Shown: one piece after another, positions 1 through 4,981 of the stretch
How positions within the stretch are numbered: position 1 is the first letter of the stretch
Layout of the letters: every line of letters begins with the position of its first letter
NCBI GenBank assembly: GCA_030689875.1
Contig: JAUYHR010000016.1
Span: forward strand, 1-9,869
From: Nanobdellota archaeon
GTDB taxonomy: Archaea; Nanobdellota; Nanobdellia; Pacearchaeales; GW2011-AR1
Reading direction: 5' to 3'
DNA length: 9,869 nucleotides
Notes under the pieces: generated by a model
Seen by the model: only the letters and a program-made list of their open reading frames with translations
Databases searched by the model: none
What the model was told of the DNA's origin: nothing
Made by a program: the position numbers and the translations under genes

Positions 1-1
1 A

Positions 2-793
2 ATAACCAAAAACTATGAATTAGATTATGAAAAAGCAAAGGAAATTATTAATGACAAAACGGCGATTCTTGCAATCACCCATGTTTCAAATGTGTTTGGA
101 ACAATAAATAATATTAAATTTTTAGTATCTCTGGCAAAAGAAAAAAAAGCGATAACAATTATTGATGCTGCTCAAAGTATTCAGCATCTTAAAATAAATG
201 TTAAAAAAATTGGCTGTGATTTTTTGGCTTTTTCCGGCCATAAGATGTTTGCGCCCTTGGGGATCGGAGTTCTTTATGGAAAAAGAGAGTTTTTAGAAAA
301 ACTTTCTCCTTTTCAGTTTGGGGGGGGAATGATAAATTCAGTTAGTTATGAAAAAACCACCTTGGCAGAAATTCCAGAAAAATTTGAAGCGGGAACGCAA
401 AATTATTGCGGGGCGATAGCTTTAGCGGAAGCGGTGAAATATATTAAAAAAATTGGATTTGAAAAAATTCAAAAAAATGAGAAAGAACTTTTAGATTATG
501 CTTTAAAAAAATTGTCGGAAATCAAAAAAATAAAAATTTACAATTCCGGAAAAGAAAAAAGCATTTCTCTAATCTCCTTTAATATTCAGGGGATTCACCC
601 GCATGATGTTGCAGAGCTTCTTAATGAAAATAAGATTGCTATACGCGCAGGGCATCACTGTTGCATGCCTTTAATGAAAAAACTTGAAATTCCGGGAACT
701 TGCAGAATAAGTTTTTCAGTCTACCATACTAAAGAGGATATCAATAAACTAATTAATGCTCTAAAAAAAATACAAGGAGTTTTTGAAAAATGA
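2..793 (+). CDS. sufS: SufS-type cysteine desulfurase, 5' truncated by the window edge
   Basis: PLP-dependent class V aminotransferase fold enzyme that takes sulfur from cysteine for Fe-S cluster assembly. The reading frame is open from base 2, so the visible 263 residues are the C-terminal part; compared with a usual length near 400, about 140 residues are missing. The PLP-binding block is clear: DAAQSIQH (the Asp that contacts the pyridine nitrogen), then FSGHKM with the Schiff-base Lys at 242-244. The persulfide-carrying Cys lies in RAGHHCCMPLM, first Cys codon at 659-661; the adjacent second Cys is less usual. The end (CRISFSVYHTKEDINKLINAL) matches the family C-terminus. A GTG at 92 is internal, not the start. 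The stop overlaps the sufU start as ATGA, so the two are translationally coupled. The class is SufS rather than IscS/NifS because of the RAGHHC motif and the sufU/sufC neighbours. Confidence 0.95.
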   Translation: MTKNYELDYEKAKEIINDKTAILAITHVSNVFGTINNIKFLVSLAKEKKAITIIDAAQSIQHLKINVKKIGCDFLAFSGHKMFAPLGIGVLYGKREFLEKLSPFQFGGGMINSVSYEKTTLAEIPEKFEAGTQNYCGAIALAEAVKYIKKIGFEKIQKNEKELLDYALKKLSEIKKIKIYNSGKEKSISLISFNIQGIHPHDVAELLNENKIAIRAGHHCCMPLMKKLEIPGTCRISFSVYHTKEDINKLINALKKIQGVFEK

Positions 794-1161
794 ATCTTGA
801 AATGTATAAAGAGCACATCCTTGATTTGTATAAAAATCCGCATAATAAAGGAGAGCTAGAAAATTTCACGCATAGTTTTGCCAAAGATAATCCTTTATGC
901 GGGGATGAAATTAAAATCCAATTAATAATTAAAAAAAATAAAATAGCAGACGTTAGATTTAATGGAATTGGCTGTGTAATTTCAAATGCAAGCGCCTCAA
1001 TGTTAACAGACAGAATTAAAAAAATGGAAATAGAAAAAATAAAAAAACTTGCAAAAGAAGATATTTTAAAAATGCTTAAAATTCCAATTTCTCCTGCAAG
1101 AATTAAATGCGCTTTGCTTCCTTTGGATGCAGTAAGGGGGGCTTTGGGAAAAAATGCTTGA
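790..1161 (+). CDS. sufU: SufU/IscU-family Fe-S scaffold or sulfur-transfer protein
   Basis: Accepts sulfur from the desulfurase encoded just upstream and passes sulfur or clusters on. The 123 residues hold the three family cysteines and the metal-binding Asp: NPLCGD (C37, D39), GIGCVISNASASM (C62) and RIKCALLPLDAV (C107). In Bacillus SufU these four positions bind zinc. The C62-to-C107 spacing is 45, close to IscU (about 43) and much shorter than Bacillus SufU (about 62), so the insertion that normally marks SufU is absent. The IscU LPPVK chaperone motif and the His before the third Cys are also absent, which argues against true IscU. The start overlaps sufS by ATGA and the 3' end overlaps sufC by 8 bases. 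I name it sufU from operon context; the biochemical class (scaffold or zinc-dependent transferase) is undecided. Confidence 0.88.
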   Translation: MNLEMYKEHILDLYKNPHNKGELENFTHSFAKDNPLCGDEIKIQLIIKKNKIADVRFNGIGCVISNASASMLTDRIKKMEIEKIKKLAKEDILKMLKIPISPARIKCALLPLDAVRGALGKNA

Positions 1162-1885
1162 AATAAAAAATCTCCATGTTGAAATTGAAGGAAAAGAAAT
1201 TTTAAAAGGAGTAAATTTAAAATTGGAAAAAGGAAAAGTCCATGCTTTAATGGGCCCAAATGGTTCTGGAAAATCAACGCTTGCAAATGTGATAATGGGA
1301 AATCCAAAATATAAAATAACAAAAGGAGAAATTTTATTTAATGGCGAGGATATTACAAATTTAAATCCAAGTCAAAGAGCAAAAAAAGGAATTTTCTTAA
1401 GTTTCCAAAATCCAAGCGAAATTGAAGGAGTCACAATTTCAAATTTTTTAAGAACTGCATTAAACAATCTAAACAATAAAAAAATTTCTGTTTTAGATTT
1501 TCACAAATTACTGAAAGAAAAATTAAAATTTTTAAAAATGCCTGAAAATTTTTCTGAAAGATATTTAAATCAGGGTTTTTCGGGAGGAGAAAAAAAGAAA
1601 TCTGAAATCTTGCAATTAAATATATTAAATCCAAAAGTTGCAATTTTAGATGAAACAGATTCGGGGCTTGATATTGATGCGCTAAAAATAATTGCTTCTG
1701 GAGTAAACGCGTTAATGAACAAAGAAAAAATAATTATTGTTATAACTCACTACAAAAGAATTTTAGAATATCTCAAACCAGACAACATTTTTGTTATGCT
1801 AAATGGAAAAATCGCTCTTGAAGGCGGACGTGAATTAGTTGATCAGTTGGAAAAAAAAGGATATGGCTGGATTGAAAAAAAGTAA
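1154..1885 (+). CDS. sufC: SufC, ABC-type ATPase of the SUF Fe-S assembly complex
   Basis: Cytosolic ABC ATPase that drives cluster assembly on SufB/SufD; it is not a transporter. All nucleotide-binding elements are present in its 243 residues: Walker A GPNGSGKST (34-42), Q-loop SFQNP (Q85), signature FSGGEKKKSE (from about 142), Walker B with catalytic Glu in AILDETDSGLDIDAL (E167), and the switch His in ITHYKR (H199). The LNQGFSGGEKKK and DETDSGLD wording is characteristic of SufC rather than of exporter ATPases. Length is normal (about 245-250). The ATG lies inside the last codons of sufU, so expression is coupled. The partners SufB and SufD are not in this window and may lie upstream of sufS or elsewhere. 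Confidence 0.95.
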   Translation: MLEIKNLHVEIEGKEILKGVNLKLEKGKVHALMGPNGSGKSTLANVIMGNPKYKITKGEILFNGEDITNLNPSQRAKKGIFLSFQNPSEIEGVTISNFLRTALNNLNNKKISVLDFHKLLKEKLKFLKMPENFSERYLNQGFSGGEKKKSEILQLNILNPKVAILDETDSGLDIDALKIIASGVNALMNKEKIIIVITHYKRILEYLKPDNIFVMLNGKIALEGGRELVDQLEKKGYGWIEKK

Positions 1886-1893
1886 ATCCGATA

Positions 1894-1911
1894 ATTTATA
1901 TAATGTTTTTT
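1894..1911 (+). promoter_or_regulatory. TATA box of the ancestral tRNA-Leu promoter, followed by a T-run
   Basis: ATTTATATAA at 1894-1903 lies about 28 bases before the truncated tRNA-Leu 5' copy that starts at 1926, the right distance for an archaeal promoter. The T-run at 1906-1911 may also end sufC transcription. The tRNA that this promoter would serve is now 219 bases further down, behind insert 1. Confidence 0.5.
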
Positions 1912-1919
1912 ATTTTATA

Positions 1920-1940
1920 TTTTATGCGGAATTGCCGGAG
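1920..1940 (+). repeat. Truncated duplicate of the tRNA-Leu 5' end (direct repeat, copy 1)
   Basis: These 21 bases are identical to 2139-2159, i.e. six bases of 5' flank plus the first 15 bases of tRNA-Leu (GCGGAATTGCCGGAG). Identity stops abruptly at 1941/2160. No other part of a tRNA follows, so this is a fragment, not a second gene. Confidence 0.85.
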
Positions 1941-2069
1941 AACTCACGACCCCGCTCGAAATTGTTAGGATAAAAAGTCTTCGCGAAATCGCTCTGCTCC
2001 CAAGCTCACTCAGTAATTAAATAATTAATAAAAATAAGTTTGCCCTCCGTGAACTTGCTCGGGTCAAAC

Positions 2070-2113
2070 CGAAAATTGTAAAATTTTCGCCTAAACTTTT
2101 TCTAAAGAAAAAG
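2070..2113. other. Two perfect hairpins at the right end of insert 1
   Basis: First hairpin: CGAAAATT (2070-2077), loop GTAA, AATTTTCG (2082-2089). Second: CTTTTTC (2096-2102), loop TAAA, GAAAAAG (2107-2113). Both stems are perfect. They lie just before the tRNA-Leu TATA box and could terminate read-through from upstream or be part of the inserted element. Confidence 0.55.
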
Positions 2114-2121
2114 ATTTAAAC
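2114..2121 (+). promoter_or_regulatory. TATA box for tRNA-Leu
   Basis: ATTTAAAC at 2114-2121 is about 27 bases upstream of the tRNA 5' end (2145), as expected for an archaeal promoter. It lies inside insert 1, so the insert appears to have supplied a replacement promoter. Confidence 0.5.
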
Positions 2122-2144
2122 TTTGTTTGACTATAAATTTTTAT

Positions 2145-2228
2145 GCGGAATTGCCGGAGTGGTCAAACGGGCGAGATTAAGGCTCTCGTAGCTCAGTGCT
2201 TGCAAAGGTTCGAATCCTTTATTCCGCA
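2145..2228 (+). tRNA. tRNA-Leu, anticodon AAG
   Basis: Folded by hand. Acceptor GCGGAAT pairs with ATTCCGC (2221-2227), discriminator A73 at 2228. D stem CCG/CGG with the usual GG in the loop. Anticodon stem CGAGA/TCTCG with 7-base loop TTAAGGC, giving anticodon AAG (reads CUU). The long variable arm (stem AGC/GCT) makes it class II. T stem AAAGG/CCTTT with loop TTCGAAT. A73 and class II fit archaeal leucine tRNA; Ser would have G73. No intron and no encoded CCA. An A at position 34 is unusual in archaea, which normally use GAG here. Both gene ends are duplicated in flanking DNA. Confidence 0.9.
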
Positions 2229-2231
2229 TTT

Positions 2232-2350
2232 ATACAATCGTAGATTGTATTTGAATTAATTTGAGTGAGAACCGAAAAGGTTCGACGAGCGATTTCACGA
2301 GATATTATCACGAAGTCAAACTTGAAAAATCCGAGTGAGATCGGGAGCAC
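2232..2350. mobile_element. Insert 2: non-coding insert at the 3' end of tRNA-Leu
   Basis: It is bounded by a 16-base direct repeat, CCTTTATTCCGCATTT, at 2216-2231 (13 bases of tRNA 3' end plus TTT) and 2351-2366. It begins with a perfect hairpin (ATACAATC, loop GTA, GATTGTAT, 2232-2250). It then holds the longest copy of the dispersed repeat: GAGTGAG, a GAACC/GGTTC hairpin (2269-2283), CGAGCGATTTCACGAG, and GAGTGAGATCGGGAGC at the end. The T-rich stretch that would be the natural tRNA terminator now follows the second repeat copy (2367 on). Confidence 0.5.
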
Positions 2351-2366
2351 CCTTTATTCCGCATTT
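2351..2366 (+). repeat. Duplicate of the tRNA-Leu 3' end
   Basis: Exact second copy of 2216-2231. It contains the 3' 13 bases of tRNA-Leu including the discriminator and is followed by TAATTTTATTTTC, a plausible archaeal poly-T terminator. Confidence 0.85.
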
Positions 2367-2421
2367 TAATTTTATTTTCACAACATTTAAAAAAGTTTGA
2401 TATTACCTAAATTAATGCTCT

Positions 2422-2492
2422 GCGTGAGTGGTCTAATGGTATGATTTCCCGCTTCCAACGAGACGACCCGGGTTCGATTCCCGGCTCGCGCA
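2422..2492 (+). tRNA. tRNA-Gly, anticodon UCC
   Basis: Acceptor GCGTGAG pairs with CTCGCGC (one T-G pair), discriminator A73 at 2492. The D arm contains GTCTAATGGTATGAT. Anticodon stem TCCCG/CGAGA has one C-A mismatch; the loop CTTCCAA gives TCC. T stem CCGGG/CCCGG, loop TTCGATT. Class I, 71 bases, no encoded CCA. The anticodon-stem mismatch is odd but every other helix is sound. The reverse strand here gives a spurious protein reading frame. Confidence 0.93.
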
Positions 2493-2495
2493 TTT

Positions 2496-2595
2496 ATTCT
2501 GGGGATGAGAACCCGAGGGTTCGACGAGCAATTATGAAAGTGACAAATTTTAATTGAAAAACAAATTATCAATTACAGCTTTCGTGATTGGGAGC
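2496..2595. mobile_element. Insert 3: non-coding insert at the 3' end of tRNA-Gly
   Basis: It is bounded by an 18-base direct repeat, TTCCCGGCTCGCGCATTT, at 2478-2495 (15 bases of tRNA 3' end plus TTT) and 2596-2613. The 100-base insert has the same plan as insert 2: GATGAGAACCC, a perfect GAACCC/GGGTTC hairpin (2509-2522), TCGACGAGCAATT, then an AT-rich middle and GTGATTGGGAGC at the right end. Two different tRNA genes thus carry related inserts at the same place. Confidence 0.5.
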
Positions 2596-2614
2596 TTCCC
2601 GGCTCGCGCATTTT

Positions 2615-2657
2615 GGCTAAAGCCATACAGGAATATAGTTAAAGCTATACAGGAATA
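2615..2657. repeat. Tandem pair of 21-base hairpin repeats
   Basis: GGCTAAAGCCATACAGGAATA (2615-2635) is followed after one base by a copy at 2637-2657 that differs at three sites. Each copy starts with a small hairpin: GGCT/AGCC in the first, AGTT/AGCT in the second. One change is a compensating G-C to A-T pair, another a C-G to T-G pair, so the hairpin has been kept while the sequence drifted. Confidence 0.6.
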
Positions 2658-2690
2658 AAAAATTAAAATTTTCAAAAACTCCAAGGGAAA

Positions 2691-2700
2691 GTTTATAAAT
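2691..2700 (+). promoter_or_regulatory. TATA box upstream of the ribosomal operon
   Basis: GTTTATAAAT at 2691-2700 predicts transcription from about 2722, a leader of about 100 bases before the eL18 start. A second candidate, GTAAATATAAAA (2759-2770), would give a leader of about 30 bases. The sequence alone does not decide between them. Confidence 0.5.
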
Positions 2701-2731
2701 GATTAATTGCTCAAAATTTTACCTGCGAGTT

Positions 2732-2755
2732 AAAAGCGTTGAGCGGTGCTTTTTT
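2732..2755 (+). terminator. Terminator- or attenuator-like hairpin in the ribosomal operon leader
   Basis: AAAAGC (2732-2737) can pair with GCTTTT (2748-2753) around a 10-base loop, and the pairing ends in a run of six T (2750-2755). It lies between the two candidate promoters, so it could end transcripts from the first or act as an attenuator. The stem is short. Confidence 0.3.
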
Positions 2756-2769
2756 CTTGTAAATATAAA

Positions 2770-2823
2770 ATGAAAAGAAAATTAAAAATTTTCAATTCAT
2801 CTGAAACAGGAATTTTCAAATGA
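2770..2823 (+). CDS. Possible 17-residue leader ORF overlapping the eL18 start
   Basis: An ATG at 2770 opens a frame reading MKRKLKIFNSSETGIFK whose TGA (2821-2823) overlaps the eL18 ATG as ATGA. The same ATGA junction joins the other genes of this operon. It could couple eL18 translation to a leader peptide. It is very short, its composition is plain AT-rich, and it is transcribed only from the upstream promoter, so it may be chance. Confidence 0.25.
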   Translation: MKRKLKIFNSSETGIFK

Positions 2824-3188
2824 AATCAAAAACACTAATTGATAAACAGCTGCAAAGAAAAAATAATCCTGAATTAATTGAAACTCTGTTCTCTGCAAAG
2901 AAAAAAGAGAAGTGGCTGGAAGTTGCAGGAATTATCTCTGGTCCTCGAAGAAAAAGAATTAATTTAAACCTTAATGAAATAAATAATCAAACCAAAGAAA
3001 AAGAAAAAGTTATTGTCCCTGGAAAAGTTTTGTCGCAAGGGGAAATTAATAAAAAAATAAAAGTTATTGCATTAAGTTTTTCTGAAAAGGCAAAAGAAAA
3101 ATTAAAAAAATCCGGATGTGAATTTTCAAATATATTAACTGAAATTAAATCAAATCCTTCTGCAGAGGGAATCAGGATTTTAAAATGA
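2820..3188 (+). CDS. rpl18e: Large-subunit ribosomal protein eL18 (L18e)
   Basis: Archaeal/eukaryotic-type large-subunit protein related in fold to bacterial L15. Its 122 residues match the archaeal family length. The recognisable blocks are the N-terminal LIDKQLQRKNNPELIETL, the basic GPRRKRINLNLNEIN, VIVPGKVLSQGEINKKIKVIALSFSEKAKEKL, and the end NPSAEGIRILK. It heads the classical archaeal eL18-uL13-uS9 cluster and overlaps uL13 by ATGA. The rpoD gene that often precedes it in archaea is absent; tRNA genes take its place. Confidence 0.95.
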   Translation: MKSKTLIDKQLQRKNNPELIETLFSAKKKEKWLEVAGIISGPRRKRINLNLNEINNQTKEKEKVIVPGKVLSQGEINKKIKVIALSFSEKAKEKLKKSGCEFSNILTEIKSNPSAEGIRILK

Positions 3189-3577
3189 AAATAATTGACG
3201 GCTCAGGAATGGTTTTGGGAAGGCTGGCAAGTTATGCCGCTAAAGAATCTCTAAAGGGCGAAGAAATTGCAATTGTAAATTGTTCGGATGTAATTATCAC
3301 TGGAAACAGAAAAAGTATTCAAGAAGACTTTAAAGAAAAAAGGTCAAGAGTTGGAAGCAGCCAGAAAGGTCCGAGACACTCCCGCAAAACTGAAAAAATT
3401 GTAAAAAGAACTATAAGAGGCATGCTACCAAATTATCGGGAAGGCAGAGGCCGTGAAGCATGGAAAAGAATTAGATGTTATGATAAAATCCCAAAAGAAT
3501 TGGAGGGAAAAGAATTTATTAAATTAAAAAAAGAAAATAAAATAAAGGCAAATAAAGTAAAGGAATTTACAAAATGA
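3185..3577 (+). CDS. rpl13: Large-subunit ribosomal protein uL13
   Basis: Early-assembling 50S protein. The opening IIDGSGMVLGRLASYAAKESLKGE and VNCSDVIITGNR are classic uL13, as are RTIRGMLPNYREGRGREAWKRIRCYDKIPKELEG. At 130 residues it is slightly shorter than most archaeal homologs (about 140-155), mainly at the C-terminus, which is a plain Lys-rich tail. Start and stop overlap its neighbours by ATGA on both sides, so the three genes are translated as one coupled unit. Confidence 0.96.
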   Translation: MKIIDGSGMVLGRLASYAAKESLKGEEIAIVNCSDVIITGNRKSIQEDFKEKRSRVGSSQKGPRHSRKTEKIVKRTIRGMLPNYREGRGREAWKRIRCYDKIPKELEGKEFIKLKKENKIKANKVKEFTK

Positions 3578-4020
3578 CGCAGAAAATAAAAAATCAAAAA
3601 ATTTCATCTGGAAAAGATATAATAATTACCTCGGGAAAAAGAAAAACTGCTATTGCAAGAGCAATTTTAACAGAAGGTTCTGGAAAAGTCAGCTTAAATA
3701 ATAAGAATTATGAAGGTCTGCAGTTATTTGACAAATTAAAAATTGAAGAACCCCTAAGAATTGCTAAAGAACTTTTAGGCGAAGACAAAATGAAATTTGA
3801 TGTTGCTATAAAAATTAAAAGCGGTGGAGAAAAATCCCAAGTTGAAGCTGCGAGACTTGCTTTAGCGAGGGCAATTGTCCAGTTTACAAAATCAAAAGAA
3901 TTAAGAGAAGCTTATCTGAAATATGACAGAAATTTGCTGGTTGCAGATGTCAGGCAAAAAGAAGCTTACAAGCCCGGAGATTCTAAAGCAAGAGCTAAAC
4001 GACAAACGTCATATAGATAG
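3574..4020 (+). CDS. rps9: Small-subunit ribosomal protein uS9
   Basis: 30S head protein whose C-terminal tail reaches the P-site tRNA. Core motifs: SGKRKTAIARAIL, GSGKVSLNNKNYE, SGGEKSQVEAARLALARAIVQF and the end AYKPGDSKARAKRQTSYR with the conserved terminal SYR. At 148 residues it has about 15 extra N-terminal residues (Lys- and Gln-rich) before SGKRKTA. ATG and the uL13 stop overlap. The rpoN and rpoK genes that follow in many archaea are not here; instead there is a 141-base spacer and an unrelated gene with its own promoter. Confidence 0.96.
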   Translation: MTQKIKNQKISSGKDIIITSGKRKTAIARAILTEGSGKVSLNNKNYEGLQLFDKLKIEEPLRIAKELLGEDKMKFDVAIKIKSGGEKSQVEAARLALARAIVQFTKSKELREAYLKYDRNLLVADVRQKEAYKPGDSKARAKRQTSYR

Positions 4021-4131
4021 TTCCCCCATTATGCTCATTCTACGCGTCTAAATCAAGGTTTAAAAGACAAACTTCTCATAGAGAATTGCGCTTGAATATT
4101 GTAGTAATTTTGCAAAAGTAACAAGCAAAAG

Positions 4132-4140
4132 ATTTAAATA
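4132..4140 (+). promoter_or_regulatory. TATA box for the exported coiled-coil protein gene
   Basis: ATTTAAATA at 4132-4140 lies 22-30 bases before the ATG at 4162, predicting a leaderless mRNA. It shows that this gene is transcribed separately from the ribosomal operon. I see no gene or RNA structure in the rest of 4021-4161. Confidence 0.6.
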
Positions 4141-4161
4141 CCCTTTATTCTTTTAGGCAAT

Positions 4162-4581
4162 ATGAAAAATTTATTGTATGCTGTTGGATTTTTAGGAGCA
4201 AGTTTAGCTGCAGGAGATTCTTATTCACAAACTAAAGAAAATTATGTTAAAATTGAGAAAGTGGAAATAAAATCAAGAGAATTGGAAAATGCTGCTAAAA
4301 ATTTTACATTATCAAACGTCTATACAACTCCTACTTCTATTCCTTTTGACTCTTTAGATGAAAAAACTAAAAACAGAGTTTGGCAAATGCTGTCAAATCA
4401 ATACGAAGTAAAAACAGAACAATTAGAAAATGAATTAAAAGATTGTGAAGGATACAAGGTCCAAAATGCAAAACTTGAAGAAACTGTCAAAACTTTAAGC
4501 GCAGATAATGAAGCAATTAGAGAAGAAAGTAAATCTTTAAAAGCGCAAATGAAAGAAGACGGAAAAAAGGATAAGGAATAA
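4162..4581 (+). CDS. Small predicted secreted coiled-coil protein, function unknown
   Basis: I do not recognise the family. The first 18 or so residues (MKNLLYAVGFLGASLAAG) look like a signal peptide: one Lys, a hydrophobic stretch and small residues before DSYSQT. A polar region of about 60 residues follows, with STPT-like uncharged stretches (TLSNVYTTPTSIPFDSL). Residues from about 80 to the end are highly charged with heptad-like spacing (KTEQLENELKDCEGYKVQNAKLEETVKTL), suggesting a coiled coil, and the C-terminus is KDGKKDKE-type charged. A single Cys lies in the coil. It has its own promoter and converges with the recombinase fragment gene, leaving only five bases between the two stops. 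It may act outside the cell or be membrane-anchored by an uncleaved signal; this is inference. Confidence 0.75.
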   Translation: MKNLLYAVGFLGASLAAGDSYSQTKENYVKIEKVEIKSRELENAAKNFTLSNVYTTPTSIPFDSLDEKTKNRVWQMLSNQYEVKTEQLENELKDCEGYKVQNAKLEETVKTLSADNEAIREESKSLKAQMKEDGKKDKE

Positions 4582-4586
4582 AAAAA

Positions 4587-4979
4587 TTATTTCTTCCTCT
4601 TCAACCCCTCCAATTTATCCTGAACTTTGTTAAATAAAATTGATGAGATAATCGGCTTGTGATTTCCGTTGTGAATCTGGCCGTTGAATTTTATTTTTCC
4701 GATATATGCAAAATTTTTCAAAATCTTTTTTAAGCCATTTACAGAAAAATTTCTTTTTTTTGCGAGATTTGCTAAACTCATATCTTCCTGCAAGAATTCT
4801 TCAAAAATCTCTTCAACTTCCCTAAAATTTTGAGCAGGGATTAGTTTTTTATTTTCCCATTTATAGCCGAATGGTGTTCTTGACATATGATTTCCCTGAG
4901 AAGCTTTTTTAATCATCCCTAATTTTTGGATTTCTCCTCTTTCAAGTTTAATCTCTTTTTTACAATGCGGACAGATCAT
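4587..4979 (-). CDS. Recombinase-domain protein without the serine-recombinase catalytic domain
   Basis: Residues from about 17 to 126 of this 130-residue reading align with the C-terminal half of the serine recombinase at 5868-6632: PFGYKWENKKLIP / PKGYKLIDKLLVP, IFEEFL / IFQEFL, LANLAKK / LTQLAKK, YIGKIKFNGQIHNGNHKPIIS / YLGKIKFGGEISDGTHKPIIS, LFNKVQDKL / LFNKVQDKI. This is the DNA-binding recombinase domain. The resolvase domain with the catalytic Ser is absent; residues 1-16 are MICPHCKKEIKLERGE, with a CPHC pair suggestive of metal binding. I chose the ATG at 4979, two bases after the HAD stop, because an upstream ATG at 5060 would add 27 residues encoded by a dispersed repeat. It may be a remnant or a regulator that competes for recombinase sites; the intact frame favours some function. 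Confidence 0.65.
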   Translation of the reverse strand: MICPHCKKEIKLERGEIQKLGMIKKASQGNHMSRTPFGYKWENKKLIPAQNFREVEEIFEEFLQEDMSLANLAKKRNFSVNGLKKILKNFAYIGKIKFNGQIHNGNHKPIISSILFNKVQDKLEGLKRKK

Positions 4980-4981
4980 TT

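Larger units (their letters stand above)
1941..2138. mobile_element. Insert 1: non-coding insert between two copies of the tRNA-Leu 5' end
   Basis: This 198-base non-coding segment is bounded by the exact 21-base direct repeats 1920-1940 and 2139-2159. It contains two reverse-oriented copies of the dispersed repeat: 1941-1994 (with TCGCGAAATCGCTC at 1981-1994) and about 1996-2065 (GCTCCCAAGCTCACTCAG at 1996-2013, CCGTGAACTTGCTCG at 2047-2061). Two strong hairpins and the present tRNA-Leu promoter lie at its right end. I infer insertion with target duplication; the mechanism is unknown and no transposase is encoded inside. Confidence 0.45.

Noticed and set aside
753..1322. Long - strand reading frame opposite sufU and sufC
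   Set aside because: It lies entirely antisense to well-supported sufU and sufC, is Phe/Leu/Ile-rich as expected for the complement of Lys/Glu-rich genes, and has no promoter or family pattern.
1431..1643. 70-codon - strand frame opposite sufC
   Set aside because: Antisense to the SufC signature region; composition is that of a shadow frame.
1926..2363. Outer copies of tRNA-Leu ends as a split or intron-containing tRNA
   Set aside because: The outer GCGGAAT and ATTCCGC could pair, but a complete, normally folding tRNA-Leu lies between them, so no splicing is needed.
2387..2572. 61-codon - strand frame containing ARAGNRTRVVSLEAGN
   Set aside because: This is the translated complement of tRNA-Gly, a common annotation artefact.
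2698..2803. C/D box small RNA in the leader before eL18
   Set aside because: An ATGATTA and a CTGA are present, but the boxes are imperfect and about 95 bases apart, without a clear C'/D' pair.
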